64,000 bases of DNA from Gaiellasilicea sp963829845 (GTDB taxonomy: Bacteria; Actinomycetota; Thermoleophilia; Gaiellales; Gaiellaceae). The DNA lies in the NCBI GenBank assembly GCA_963829845.1, contig CAWHKD010000012.1, positions 186,001 through 250,000 on the forward strand, read 5' to 3'. The first letter of the stretch is position 1; each line of letters starts with the position of its first letter. Made by a program: the position numbers and the translations under genes. This document shows positions 1 through 9,536 of the stretch, one piece after another. The notes under the pieces are model-generated. The model made no database searches. It was given only the letters and a program-made list of their open reading frames with translations, and was not told the origin of the DNA.

Positions 1-2
1 AC

Positions 3-101
3 GGGGCGTGGGTGCCCGAGCGCTGCGCCGACCTGGAGGATGCCGAGACCGGCGAGCCGATCCGGGTGCCGAACGCAGAGCTCGACGACGGCCGGGATTG
101 A
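3..101 (+). CDS. 3' end of an unidentified gene (partial)
   Basis: The first 101 bases hold an open frame that runs in from outside the window and stops at a TGA at 99-101. The 32 visible residues are acidic and polar (ending AELDDGRD) with codon use like the neighbouring genes. It lies 41 bases ahead of the bifunctional nuclease start on the same strand, so it could be the upstream gene of the same operon. Too little is visible to name a family. Confidence 0.45.
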   Translation, partial: GAWVPERCADLEDAETGEPIRVPNAELDDGRD

Positions 102-142
102 CTCCGGGAGCGGGTGGCTACACTGAGCGAGAGGCCCTGTCG

Positions 143-670
143 ATGCGAGAGATGGTCATCTACGGCGTCAGCTTCGACATGGTCGGCAAGCAGCCGATCG
201 TGCTGCTGAAGACGGCTGACGGCAACCGCTTCCTGCCGATCTGGATCGGCCATCCCGAGGCGGCCGCCATTCTCGTCAAGCTCCAGAATGCTGCGTCGGC
301 AAGACCGATGACGCACGACCTGCTGAACGACGTCGTCGGCCAGCTCGACGCGGAGGTGATCTCGATCGCGGTGACCGAGATGCGCGAGAACACCTACTAC
401 GCCCGGATCACGCTGCAGCGGAATGGCTCCGAGATCGAGGTCGACTCGCGTCCCTCGGACGCGATCGCGCTCGCCGTTCGCTCCGGCGCGAAGATCTATG
501 TCGCGGACGAGGTGATCGAGGAGTCGGGCGTCGAGTTCCAGGACGACGCATCAGAGGACCAGGGCGGCGCCGGCGCGCCCCCACTCGCCGACCTCGATCC
601 GGAGGAGTTCCGCGCCTTTCTCGACTCCGTCTCGCCCGACGAGTTCGCTGCCGACCCGGACGAGAGCTAG
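143..670 (+). CDS. Bifunctional nuclease family protein (BFN, DUF151)
   Basis: A 175-residue protein of the DUF151/bifunctional nuclease family, whose characterised members have DNase and RNase activity. The start at 143 (MREMVIYGVSF) matches the usual family N-terminus; the frame is open further upstream but that part looks like noncoding arginine-rich sequence. Visible family features are the early P-IVLL strand, the LPIWIG segment near residue 34, the conserved EA that follows, and the SRPSDAIALAVR segment in the middle. The last 40 residues are an acidic tail outside the core domain. Its TAG stop shares the CTAG palindrome with the convergent chorismate mutase gene. Family assignment is firm; the physiological role is unknown. 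Confidence 0.88.
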   Translation: MREMVIYGVSFDMVGKQPIVLLKTADGNRFLPIWIGHPEAAAILVKLQNAASARPMTHDLLNDVVGQLDAEVISIAVTEMRENTYYARITLQRNGSEIEVDSRPSDAIALAVRSGAKIYVADEVIEESGVEFQDDASEDQGGAGAPPLADLDPEEFRAFLDSVSPDEFAADPDES

Positions 671-960
671 CTCTCCTCGCCCCGGGTGACCTCGCGTTTG
701 GTCAGGTCGAGCAGCTCGGTGTAGATCTCGCGCAGGCCGTCGGCCGAGAGCGGCCCCCTGTTCGCGCGCGTCAGGTACTGGAGCATCCACTCCTCACGCG
801 CCGGGTCGAGGAAGTCGATCCCCCGCTCCTCCTTCACCCGCTTCAGCCTGGCGACGAGCTTCAGCCGTGCATTGACCGCCTCGACGATCGCGACGTCGTT
901 GTCGGAGAGCTGCTCGCGCAGTTGCCGGATCAGAGGATCGGTGGAGTCGGGATCTGCCAT
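667..960 (-). CDS. Chorismate mutase, AroQ class (stand-alone)
   Basis: A 97-residue all-helical protein of the type II (AroQ) chorismate mutase family, which converts chorismate to prephenate at the start of phenylalanine and tyrosine synthesis. Visible elements are the N-terminal helix with IRQLREQLSDND, a long basic second helix with R32 and the K/R-rich stretch around residues 38-45, and the DPAREEWML segment; these positions carry the arginines and acids of the family active site. The ATG (960-958) overlaps the TGA of the L,D-transpeptidase gene upstream (962-960), so the two may be translated together. No secretion signal is seen, so it is likely cytoplasmic. Its pairing with a cell-wall enzyme has no obvious functional reason. 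Confidence 0.82.
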   Translation of the reverse strand: MADPDSTDPLIRQLREQLSDNDVAIVEAVNARLKLVARLKRVKEERGIDFLDPAREEWMLQYLTRANRGPLSADGLREIYTELLDLTKREVTRGEES

Positions 961-2282
961 CACTGATGGACGACCACGGTCGTGCCCTGGCCGTGTGTCC
1001 CAAAGAGCGTAGGTGCGATCCACATCGGGATTCGGACACAACCGTGCGAGGCGGGATACGCGGGGACGGACGGGTAGCCGTGGATCGCGAAGCCGCCCTT
1101 GAAATACAGCGGATACCAGAGCACCCAGTCCCAGCCCGGGACCTTGCGGTACACCTGCCAGCTGCCGAGCGGCGTGTTCCCGGTCGCGCCCGTGGAGACG
1201 TGCACCACCTTCTTCACCCGACCTTCGGCGACGACGAAGAGCACCTGGCGCGTCTTGTCGACTTCGAGGTAATCGCCGCCGTGCAGCGCCCGGGGATCGC
1301 GGCCTGTGCGAGCCGGCGCCAGAGCCAGTCCTCGACCCCTCCCGTCCGCGGCAGGCCACTCACCTTCTGGAAGGCGAGCACGGCCTCGTAGGTGTCCTGG
1401 CCGTAGACGCCGTCCACGCCACGGAGCGCGTAGTTGAGTGCCGCGAGCCTTCGCTCGAGCGCGAGCACGCTCGGGCCGCGGGCGCCGAGGGCGAGCGAGG
1501 GCTGAACGATCTGTGCGGTCAGGGTCCGGCGCACACGCGCGTAGCCCGCACGCGGCGCGGTCGTCAGCTCGACACGGATCGCACCGGGGGCGGCCGTCGG
1601 GATAGGCCCGGGCCGGCTGCGTACGAGGCGCCCGTCGCGGAGGACGCGCACGCGGATCGATCCGGCTCGTCCCGGAACGAGGCTCGGGTTGAGGATCAAT
1701 GCGCCGCCGACGGGTACGACCGCCGGCAGGCGGACGCGCACTTCCGGGCGCAGAGCGATCGTTCGGGCGATCGAGCGCGCTGCGCCGAAGCGAGCGTGGT
1801 AGGGCCCGGGTGAGCGCACGAGGACGCGGGCGCGGAAGCGGCCGCTTGCAGCGACGCGTGAAGAGGTGACGTACGTGTTGCCGCGGTAGATCTGGACGCG
1901 GCCGCCTTGGGCGGGGCGGAGGAGTCCGTTGAGCGGTCGCAGCACCGCCGAAGCGGGCCGTGCGAGGGGCGGTGAGCGAGAGCGTCCTGGTCGAAGCGAC
2001 GACCTGCACCTGCGCCTGCGCGACCTCTCCCGTCGCGCCAGTCGCCGTCACCGTCGCCGTGAAGTGGCCGGTCGGATAGACGTGCGTTATGAGCGGGCCG
2101 GCTGCGGTCGTCCCGTCGCCGAGACTCCAGGCGTAGGTCGCTGTGTCGCCGGCTGCGCTGAGTCTCACTCGGAGCGGGGCCGCCCCGCTCGAGGGTGAGG
2201 CTGAAGCCGTGACGACCGGCGGCGCAGCGGTCGCCGGAGCCGCGAGGGCGAGACCGGCGAGCAGGACGATCGCGCCGCGCAC
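960..2282 (-). CDS. Secreted L,D-transpeptidase with PKD and peptidoglycan-binding domains (two frameshifts)
   Basis: A GTG start at 2282 gives a signal peptide (hydrophobic core LLAGLALAAPATA), then a PKD domain (YAWSLGDG near residues 50-56). The conserved sequence then jumps to another frame near 1940, which encodes a beta-rich linker and a peptidoglycan-binding domain (LGARGPSVLALERRL, then GVYGQDT). It returns to the first frame near 1285 for the YkuD catalytic domain with the HGYPS and SHGCVR motifs, the latter holding the catalytic cysteine. Such enzymes make 3-3 cross-links in peptidoglycan. The two shifts compensate, so the C-terminal catalytic domain is in frame with the start. I read this as sequencing indels in one ~440-residue protein, although a true pseudogene cannot be excluded. 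Confidence 0.75.
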   Translation of the reverse strand: MRGAIVLLAGLALAAPATAAPPVVTASASPSSGAAPLRVRLSAAGDTATYAWSLGDGTTAAGPLITHVYPTGHFTATVTATGATGEVAQAQVQVVASTRTLSLTAPRTARFGGAATAQRTPPPRPRRPRPDLPRQHVRHLFTRRCKRPLPRPRPRALTRALPRSLRRSALDRPNDRSAPGSARPPAGGRTRRRRIDPQPEPRSGTSRIDPRARPPRRAPRTQPARAYPDGRPRCDPCRADDRAACGLRACAPDPDRTDRSALARPRRPRPERARARAKARGTQLRAPWRGRRLRPGHLRGRARLPEGEWPAADGRGRGLALAPARTGRDPRALHGGDYLEVDKTRQVLFVVAEGRVKKVVHVSTGATGNTPLGSWQVYRKVPGWDWVLWYPLYFKGGFAIHGYPSVPAYPASHGCVRIPMWIAPTLFGTHGQGTTVVVHQ

Positions 2283-2304
2283 AACATCGACAATACCGTG
2301 ACGA

Positions 2305-2949
2305 TCAGAGGAACAAGGGCGCCGTCATCCCGATCGCGTTGAACGTGCAGTGGACGACGAAGGCGGGGTAGATGCTGTCGGTGCGGAGCCGGACGATCGC
2401 GATCACGATCCCGAACCAGACGAACGCGGCCAGCGAGAGCAAGAGCCCGTGTCCCAGCCCGAAGAGGATCGCAGTCACGCCCACCGCCACCGGCACCGTC
2501 GTCCGCGCCAGCAGGAGGGAGAGGCCGACGCCCCGGTAGAGGAGCTCCTCGGTGATCGGGGCCGCAAAGACGACCGCGACGAAGCTGAGCGCATAGGCGC
2601 CGGCGCGGCTGCTGTCCCATCCGGCAGGGGTCAGGTTCTGCTCGTCGCCGGCATTCGAGAGCGAGAGCGCAAGTGCTGCGCCGATGAAGATCACGACCAG
2701 TGCGCCGAGTGCGAGCCCGAGAGCCCTGCCCCAGGACTCGGGCGCCCGCAGGGCCAGCACCTCGCGACGCGGAAGCCCGATCGTGAGGGCGAGCACGATC
2801 GAGAACAGGACGGCGTAGCCCGCGAGGCTGCCGATCCCAAAGGAGTACTGGTAGACGATGTCGTCGTCGGGCCGCGGTCCCTCGCTGCGGCCGTAGAGGT
2901 TGAGCGCCGCGAATGCGCCGACGAAGAGCAGCCAGAGTGCGAGCCTCAT
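2305..2949 (-). CDS. CPBP (CAAX-like) family intramembrane metalloprotease
   Basis: A 214-residue membrane protein with about six hydrophobic segments. The Abi/CPBP signature is clear: E134, E135 and R139 in EELLYRG, H167 in GLGH, and H200/N204 in VVHCTFN, the residues expected to form the metal site within the membrane. Bacterial members are linked to protein processing, bacteriocin immunity or envelope stress; the substrate here cannot be inferred. The ATG at 2949 was chosen because upstream in-frame sequence is not hydrophobic and runs toward the divergent mscS gene. It ends 22 bases before the L,D-transpeptidase start on the same strand, so the two may be cotranscribed. Confidence 0.83.
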   Translation of the reverse strand: MRLALWLLFVGAFAALNLYGRSEGPRPDDDIVYQYSFGIGSLAGYAVLFSIVLALTIGLPRREVLALRAPESWGRALGLALGALVVIFIGAALALSLSNAGDEQNLTPAGWDSSRAGAYALSFVAVVFAAPITEELLYRGVGLSLLLARTTVPVAVGVTAILFGLGHGLLLSLAAFVWFGIVIAIVRLRTDSIYPAFVVHCTFNAIGMTAPLFL

Positions 2950-3019
2950 CGCGGCATTGCAGCAGAGGCGGGCTCCGCCGCATTGAGGAACCCGCGGCCG
3001 GCCGTCGAACTCGGCCGCC

Positions 3020-3742
3020 ATGGAGATGTGGGAGCGCTTGCTCGTGATCATGGTCGTGGTCGGGCTGACGCTCCTCCTCGCGCGGCTGATCGACCAGCGG
3101 ATCATGCGTGCGAACCGCTCGCCCGAGGCGATGACGCGCTACCGGGTGCTGCGCCGGACCGTCACCGTCGGGATCGTCTTCATCGGCGTCCTCTCCGCCC
3201 TGCTCGTGATCCCCCAGGTGCGGGCGGTCGCGAGCGGGCTGCTCGCCTCGTCCGCGATTCTCGCCCTGATCATCGGCTTCGCCTCGCAGCGGACGCTCGG
3301 CAACTTCGTCGCCGGGCTGATGATCGCGATGACGCAGCCGCTCCGGCTCGGCGACTGGGTCGAGGTCGGCGGCGTCACGGGCGCCGTTGAGGAGATCGGG
3401 CTGATGTACACGTTCATCCGCACCGAGGACAACGCCCGGCTCGTGATCCCGAACGAGAAGTTGGCCTCCGATACCATCACGAACTCCACGATTCGCAGCG
3501 CAGCGAAGTTCGCCGAGGTCACAGTGCAAGTTCCGCCTTCAGCAGACCTTCGTCAGCTCGTCGCGGACCTCCGCACGGAGGTTTCCGGTGAGCGGGACGA
3601 GGTCTTTGTCTCGTCTCTCGACGGGTCGCCGACCCTGACCATGCGAGCGTGGACCGAGAGCGAGGCTGCGGCCGAGAAGCTCGAGCACGACCTCCGCCTG
3701 CGGGCCCACGCCCGCCTGCGCGAGCGCGGGATCTACGCATGA
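3020..3742 (+). CDS. Small mechanosensitive channel, MscS family
   Basis: A 240-residue protein with two or three N-terminal membrane helices followed by the MscS beta domain. The pore-lining helix is recognisable (ASSAILALIIGFASQRTLGNFVAG), then the typical P-RLGDWVEV strand, the VEEIGLMYT segment, the IPN-KLASDTITN segment and a cytoplasmic C-terminal part. It lets solutes out under osmotic downshock. It is shorter than E. coli MscS (286 residues), lacking part of the N-terminal helix region. It is divergent from the CPBP gene and its TGA overlaps the ATG of the penicillin-binding protein gene (ATGA at 3739-3742), suggesting an envelope operon. Confidence 0.88.
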   Translation: MEMWERLLVIMVVVGLTLLLARLIDQRIMRANRSPEAMTRYRVLRRTVTVGIVFIGVLSALLVIPQVRAVASGLLASSAILALIIGFASQRTLGNFVAGLMIAMTQPLRLGDWVEVGGVTGAVEEIGLMYTFIRTEDNARLVIPNEKLASDTITNSTIRSAAKFAEVTVQVPPSADLRQLVADLRTEVSGERDEVFVSSLDGSPTLTMRAWTESEAAAEKLEHDLRLRAHARLRERGIYA

Positions 3743-5949
3743 CGCCACCGCGAGGGAGCCGGGGGCTCGACGACGAGATCTACGCGCGGCGACGTCGGAA
3801 GCGGAAGAGGATGGAGCGCAGGCAGACTCGCCGCCGTGCGGTCGTGCTCGCGATCGTCGCGGTCCTGGCGCTCCTCTTCGTCGTTGCGGGCGCCGCTGTG
3901 ACCGGAGTCGCCACGTTCGGTTCGTCCTGCGACCTGAACTCGCTGCAGCAGGTCGAGATCGGCTCGAACACGTTCATCTACGCCGCCGACAACTCCCGAT
4001 TGGGCGTGATCCCGGCCGAGCGGAACCGCCAGCCCGTGCCGTTCAAGCGGATCAGCTCCTGGATGCCGAAGGCGACCGTCGCGATCGAGGATCGCCGCTT
4101 TTACCAGCACGACGGGATCGACGTCGAGGGCATCGCGCGCGCACTGTGGAAGAACGTCAGCGCCGGTCAGGTGGTCGAGGGCGGCTCGACGATCACGCAG
4201 CAGCTCGTGCGCAACCTCTACATCGGGCGCGAGAAGACGGTCGAGCGGAAGCTGAAGGAGGCATGCCTCGCGATCAAGCTCGACAAGGCCTGGGAGAAGA
4301 ACCGGATCCTCGCCACCTACATGAACCAGGTCTACTACGGAAACCTCGCCTACGGGATCGAGGCCGCCGCGCAGACGTACTTCTCGAAGAACGCGAGCGA
4401 GCTGAACCTGCCCGAGGCGGCGATGCTCGCCGGCCTGCCGCAGGCGCCGAGCGACTACAACCCCTTCCAGAAGGAAGTGGTGGCGAAGGGCAGGCGTAAC
4501 CAGGTCCTGCAGGCGCTCCTGAACGAGGGCGACATCACCCAGGAGCAGTACGACTGGGCGGTCGAGCCGCGGGCTCGGGCTCAAGGCCGGCAAGCTCTAC
4601 AAGGAGATTCGGGAGCCGGACTTCTTCGGCTACGTCCGTGACCAGCTGATCGCCGAGTACGGCGCCGGCACCGTTCGCTCCGGCGGCCTCAAGGTGTACA
4701 CGACGATCGATCCGCGCTTCCAGCGCGCCGCCCAGAAGGCGATCAAGGAGACGCTCGTACGAGCCCGACGACCCGGCTGCCGGCGTGATCTCGATCAACC
4801 CGAAGAACGGTGCGATCCGCGCGATGACGGCCGTGATCCCCAGGAACAAGAAGAATCAGTTCAACCTGCTCTCGCAGGCACGGCGCCAGTCGGGCTCGAC
4901 CTTCAAGACGTTCGTCCTCGCCGCTGCCGTCGAGCAGGGGATCAACCCGGAGACGACCACGTATCTCTCCGCGCCGTTCTTCTACCGGCCCGATCCGAAC
5001 GGGAACTGCGAGGACGGCTCCTGGTGGTGCCCGGAGACCTACGATCACAGCTACACCGGTTGGACGACGATCGAGCGGGCCACGCTCCGCTCGGACAACA
5101 CCGTCTACGCGCAGCTGACGCTGGACGTCACGCCGGAGGAGGTGGCGGAGATGGCGACCAAGCTCGGCGTCCGCTCGCCGCTCTCAGTCGACGGTGCCTT
5201 CGTCCCGTCGATCGGCCTCGGCGCGATGGACGTCTCCCCGCTCGACATGGCCTCGGCATACGCGACCCTGGCGGCGGGCGGGGTCTACTCCGAGCCGATG
5301 GCGATCCGCAAGGTGATCCTCCCGACCGGTGAGGACAAGAACGCGGGCTGGGGCAAGCCGAAGCGCAAGCGCGTGATCTCGGACGGAGTCGCCTGGACGG
5401 TGACGCAGATCCTGGAGGAGAACATCCAGTACGGCACCGGCGTCGGCGCGAACTACGGCGCGCCCGCGGCCGGCAAGACGGGCACCACCGAGGAGCACTC
5501 CGATGCCTGGTTCTGCGGCTACACGCCGCAGCTCGGGACGACCGTCTGGGTCGGCTACCCGCGCGGCAAGATGCCGATGACGAGCGTGCACGGGATCAGC
5601 GTCGCAGGCGGAACGTTCCCGGCCCAGATCTGGCGGCTCTTCATGAGCTCCGCGATCGGTCAACTCGAGCCGGTCGACTTCCCCGAGCCGAAGGACTACC
5701 CCGAGTGGGAGGAGTTCGAGCGGGGCCAGTACGCCAGGTCGTTCGGCTACTACCAGGACAATGACTACACGCCCCCGGCGACGACGACCGAGACGACCGC
5801 AACGGACCCGACCGAAACCGTGCCCGATGCACCGCCCGCGTCCAATCCGCCCCCGAAGCGAACGACGCCGCCGCCGGCGACGGAGGCCACGCCGCCCGCG
5901 ACGTCCGAGCCAGCCGCCGCCGGCGTCCACCGAGCCTCAACTGCCCTGA
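3739..5949 (+). CDS. Class A penicillin-binding protein (PBP1A type), frameshifted
   Basis: A bifunctional glycosyltransferase/transpeptidase for peptidoglycan synthesis. After a basic cytoplasmic tail and one membrane helix (near residues 35-57) comes a GT51 domain with EDRRFYQHDG and GGSTITQQL. The transpeptidase domain has the SxxK serine in SGSTFK, the SDN motif and KTGTTEE. The tail is rich in Pro and Thr and probably lies outside the membrane. The reading frame shifts near 4570 (between the DWAV and GLGLKAGK segments) and near 4757 (between KETL and YEPDDPA); one more shift near 5915 is needed to reach the natural-looking end EPQLP at the TGA 5947-5949. All catalytic motifs are intact, so sequencing error is likelier than loss of function. 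Confidence 0.85.
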
Positions 5950-7160
5950 CCCGCTCCGCCCTGCTCGCTGCGGGTGCGGTCGCACTCCTCGTCGCGGGCT
6001 GCGTCGCCTGTGCGTGGGTCGAGGCCGCGCCGCTCGTCCCGGCCGACGGCGGCCGCGCGGACGGCGGCTCGCTCGGCGCGCTCTTCCTCGCGCTGCTCGT
6101 CTTGGCCTTCGCTGCATATCTGGCGGCGCTCGCGCTGTGCCGGCGGGCGACCCCAGCTCTTCGCGCTGTCGTGGTCGTAGCCTTCGCGATCCAGCTGATC
6201 CCGCTTGCTGGCCCGCTGCTGCATCTCGACGGACGCGTGGACGTACTGGAAGTACGGCCGGATCGCCGCCGTGCACGACGGCGATCCCGTACGTGGACAC
6301 GCCGAGTGAGTTCCCGGACGATCCGGCCTACAGCAGGGCCGGCGAGGACTGGCGCGACACGACGTCGGTCTACGGGCCTGCGTTCACGCTCCTCTCCGAG
6401 GGGGTCGCGCTCGTTTCCGGCTCGTCCGCGGCGGCGGCGGCCTGGATCTTCAAGGTGCTCGCGGCGCTCGGCGTGCTGGCCTGCATGCTGCTCGCGGCGC
6501 GGCTCGCCCGCGACAAGCCCTACGCTGCGGCGCTCGTCGGCTGGAACCCCCTCTTCGCGATCCACTTCGCCGGCGGGGGGCACAACGACTCCGTCCTGAT
6601 CGCGCTCACGCTCGGCGCTCTGGCGCTCGCCGCCGCCGGTCGTAAGCAGGCTCGCCGGCGCGGCCTGGGCGCTCGCGGTGTTGATCAAGTGGGTCCCGCT
6701 GGTCTTCTTCGCACTTCGCGCAGTCGCCGCGCGCGCCGCCCGCCGGTCTGTCGGCCACGCCGGCTTCGCAGTCGTGGCCGCGGCGATCATCGGTCTCGCG
6801 ACGACGCGCTACGGCTTCGACTGGGTACGGTCGGTCGGCCCGCTCGCCCGTAACGCGGCGGAGCAGTCGAGCTACGCGCTCCCGCACCGGCTCGAACAGC
6901 TCGGCGTGCCGCACGCGCTCACGATCGTGCTCACGGTTGCGGCGCTCGTGGCCGGTCTCATCTGGCTCGGGCGGGAGGCCGCACGCGGCCGGGTGAGGCT
7001 CGGGTCGACGGGTGCCTGCTGCTCGCGACCACGCCCTGGCTGACGCCGTGGTACGCGATCTGGGCGGTGCCGCTCGCGGCCGCTGAGGACGACCGGCGCG
7101 CGCAGCTGATCTCGCTCGGCTTCTGCGCGTACCTGCTGCCGCAGGCGATCCCGACCTGCG
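5946..7160 (+). CDS. Polyprenol-phosphate-dependent mannosyltransferase, MptB/GT87-like (frameshifted, ends uncertain)
   Basis: Pieces of one multispanning GT-C glycosyltransferase are spread over several frames. In order they show an N-terminal hydrophobic helix, the DAWTYWKYGRIAAVHDGDP loop carrying the catalytic acid expected of this fold, then YVDTPSEF. They continue with the SVYGPAFTLLSEG segment, the GWNPLFAIHFAGGGHND motif, LIKWVPLVFF and a final TPWLTPWYAIW segment. This pattern is typical of actinobacterial MptB-like alpha-1,6-mannosyltransferases and GT87 enzymes that use polyprenyl-phosphate mannose outside the membrane. Shifts are needed near 6226, 6285, 6645 and 7005. The start may be a CTG at 5946 overlapping the PBP stop (CTGA). 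The 3' end runs into the convergent DUF2079 gene and is not resolved. Confidence 0.6.
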
Positions 7161-8460
7161 TCGCCGGAAGACGAGCACGCCGTCCTCCTCGAAGACGAGC
7201 CGCCAGTCCGGGTCGCGCCGAGCGCGCGCGAGCGCCGGGCGTGCGCGCTCGGGCTGCGAGGCTGTCGAGGAACGTGAGGCGGCGTCGCGTCGACGGCGAC
7301 CCATTCGGCCTCGCGGAGTCGGGAAGCTGAGGATGCGCGGCCGGTCGGAGAGGTGCGCGCCGAGCGAGTTGGTCGCGCTGACGGGCGACGCCGTCGGGGA
7401 CGAGCGGCGAGCGCTCGCCGGGTCGCGGCGTCGTGCGGCGCCGGCGTCGATGTCGATGCGCGCCGACCGGGCCGAGCGGGATCGCCCCGGCAGAGCGGCC
7501 AGCCGAGTGCGGCGACGTACGCCCGCCCGCTCGCCGACCCGGGCGGCGCCGAAGACCGCCGCCGCGAGCAGAGCGCGGGATCGCCGTCGCGGCGTAGTGC
7601 ATGTTCACGGACGTCTGCGTGACCGTGGTCGAGAGCAGGTTGAGGCCGAGGTCGGGCAGCGCCGGCAGGAGCGCGAGCGGTGCGGCGAGCGGGAGGAACG
7701 CGAGCGGAAGGAGCAGCGCGGCGAGGTAGCGAGAGGTCGCGCGCCGTCGAGCGTCGGCGAGTCGTAGCGGCTCTCGAACGGCCGAGCGCCGGCCGGGCGC
7801 GAAGTGCGGGCACGACGACGAGCGCGGCGAGCGAGCGCGACCGACGCCGGCCGGCGACCGCGATCGCGCTCCCGGTCCCGGCGCCCGGTCGCGAGCGCGT
7901 ACCAGAGCCCAGCCCGGCGACGGCGAGGCGACTCCTCCTTCGTCGTGCAGCGCCGCGCGCCGCGCAGATCGCGAACGGCAGGAGCCGGTCCTCGTCGAGG
8001 AACCAGAACGCGAACAGCAGCAGCGGGCAGGCGAGCGCGACCGGGTGGAACTCGATAGCGGCGAGCCACTGCCGGGCGGGAAGAGCAGGTACGCGAGCGC
8101 GAAGCCGAGCGCCGGCGCGCTCGGAGTCGAGGTGCTTGCGCGCGAGCCAGAAGACGGGCAGCGCGCCGAGCGCGAGCGCGACCGCCTGCGCGACGAGCAG
8201 CAGCTCGGGGCTCGGCCAGACGACCAGAGCGGCGCGAAGAGCACGAGGATCGGGTCGAAGTGCGACGCGAGCCGCGTGGTCTGCTCGCCGTCGAGGTCCG
8301 TGACCGCGAGCGGGTCGCCGTTCGCGGTCGACCAGACGGCCTGCGTCATGTTCCCGAGGTCGAAGCGGCCGGTGTCGAACGAGCGGTGGCGCAGCACGGC
8401 GAGCGCGCCGAAGCCGGCCGCGAAGGCGGCGATCGCGAGCGCGAGCCGGGCCGGCTTCAC
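7161..8460 (-). CDS. DUF2079 family multispanning membrane protein (frameshifted)
   Basis: GTG at 8460 opens a protein with an N-terminal membrane helix. The DUF2079 hallmark follows: FDTGRFDLGNMTQAVWST, HFDPILVLFAPLW, then WPSPELLLVAQAVALALGALPVFWLAR, FHPVALACPLLLFAFWFLDEDRLLPFA and a late LVFEEDGVLVFRR end. These proteins resemble GT-C glycosyltransferases; their reaction is unproven. The conserved pieces alternate between frames throughout, with at least five shifts, and the 3' end merges with the convergent mannosyltransferase near 7160. It follows a GT4 gene and a GT2 gene on the same strand, so it belongs to a lipid-linked sugar or glycoprotein assembly cluster by context. Confidence 0.62.
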
Positions 8461-9536
8461 CGCGCGACGGCGCTCGAGGAGTCGAAGCCACCGTCGCCCG
8501 AGCACGTCTTCGCTCGCGTGCTGGCGGTAGGCGGCGAGCCCGCCGTGCGCCGATGCGCGCTCGCAGCGCGGCGTCGGCCGCGAGCCGGCGCAGTGCGCTG
8601 GCGAGCGCCTCGGGTCGCCCGGCGGGACGAGGAGCGCGCTCTCGCCGTCGACGAGCAGCTCGCGCGCGGCGGGCGTGTCGGCCGTCACGAGCGGCGTTCC
8701 GCACGCGAGCGCCTGGAACGCCTTGTTCGGGATCACGCGGCCGGCCTTCTCGGAGCTGCCGAAGATCCCGAGCGCGCGCCGGCGCGTGGAGCTCCGCCGG
8801 CGAGCCGCTCGTACTCGACCCACGGGACCCACTCGACGTTCGGCGGGCGCTCGCCCAGCAGCGCGTCGAGCTGGCCGCTGCCGACGATGCGGAACGGGAG
8901 CTCGGGCGCGAGCCGCGCCGCCTCGAGGATCGTCTCGAGGCCGTGCAGCGGGATCAGCTTGCCGACGAAGAGCGCGTGCGTGAACGCCCGCGCCGGCTGC
9001 CGCCGGGCCGGAAGAGCGCGCTCCTCGGCGCCGACGAAGCAGACCTCGACCCGTTCGCGGCGAGCTCGGCGAGCTCGGCGAGGAGGCGTGCGTTCTGCTC
9101 GGTGTCGGCGACGACGAGGTCGGCGCGCCGGAGCGCGCGCCGGTCGACGGGCGCGAGCGCGCCTGCCGCGGGCGAGCCCGGCGCGAAGCGGCCGCGATCC
9201 TCGACGAGTGTGTCGTGAAGCGAGACGAGCGGGTTGAAGATCACCGGCCGCCCGCGCGCGATCCGTCGCGCCGCAGGCAGGTCGAAGTGGCCGGGGTAGC
9301 CGACGATCACCGCGTCGTAGCGCTCGGGACGTCCGCCGAAGAGCAGCCGCGTCTCCGCGAGCGCGAGCCGTAGCGCGGCGGTCGGCCCGAGCGACCAATC
9401 GTGCCGGCGTTCCCTCCCACACGGCCTCGTGCCGCTCGACGACCTCGACGCCTGCGCCGCGCAGGCACGAGATCACCTGCGCGTTCCGCGGGTAGGCGCG
9501 CTCGTACGTTCCGAAGTAGAGGACGCGCAGGCTCAG
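8457..9536 (-). CDS. GT4-family glycosyltransferase (frameshifted)
   Basis: Conserved segments of a GT-B fold glycosyltransferase are split over frames. The N-terminal strand is RVLYFGTYERAYPRN, followed by IVGYPGHFDLPAARRIARG, RPVIFNPLVSLHDT, ADLVVADTEQNARLLAE and the FVGKLIPLHGLETILEAA strand of the C-terminal domain. The sugar-nucleotide binding region has VIPNKAFQALACGTPLVT and a following AARELL segment, where GT4 enzymes carry the E of the EX7E motif. The start is probably the CTG at 9534-9536, overlapping the TGA of the preceding GT2 gene; no ATG, GTG or TTG fits. The end near 8457 overlaps the DUF2079 GTG. Donor and acceptor are unknown; the neighbourhood suggests an envelope polysaccharide. 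Confidence 0.62.
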
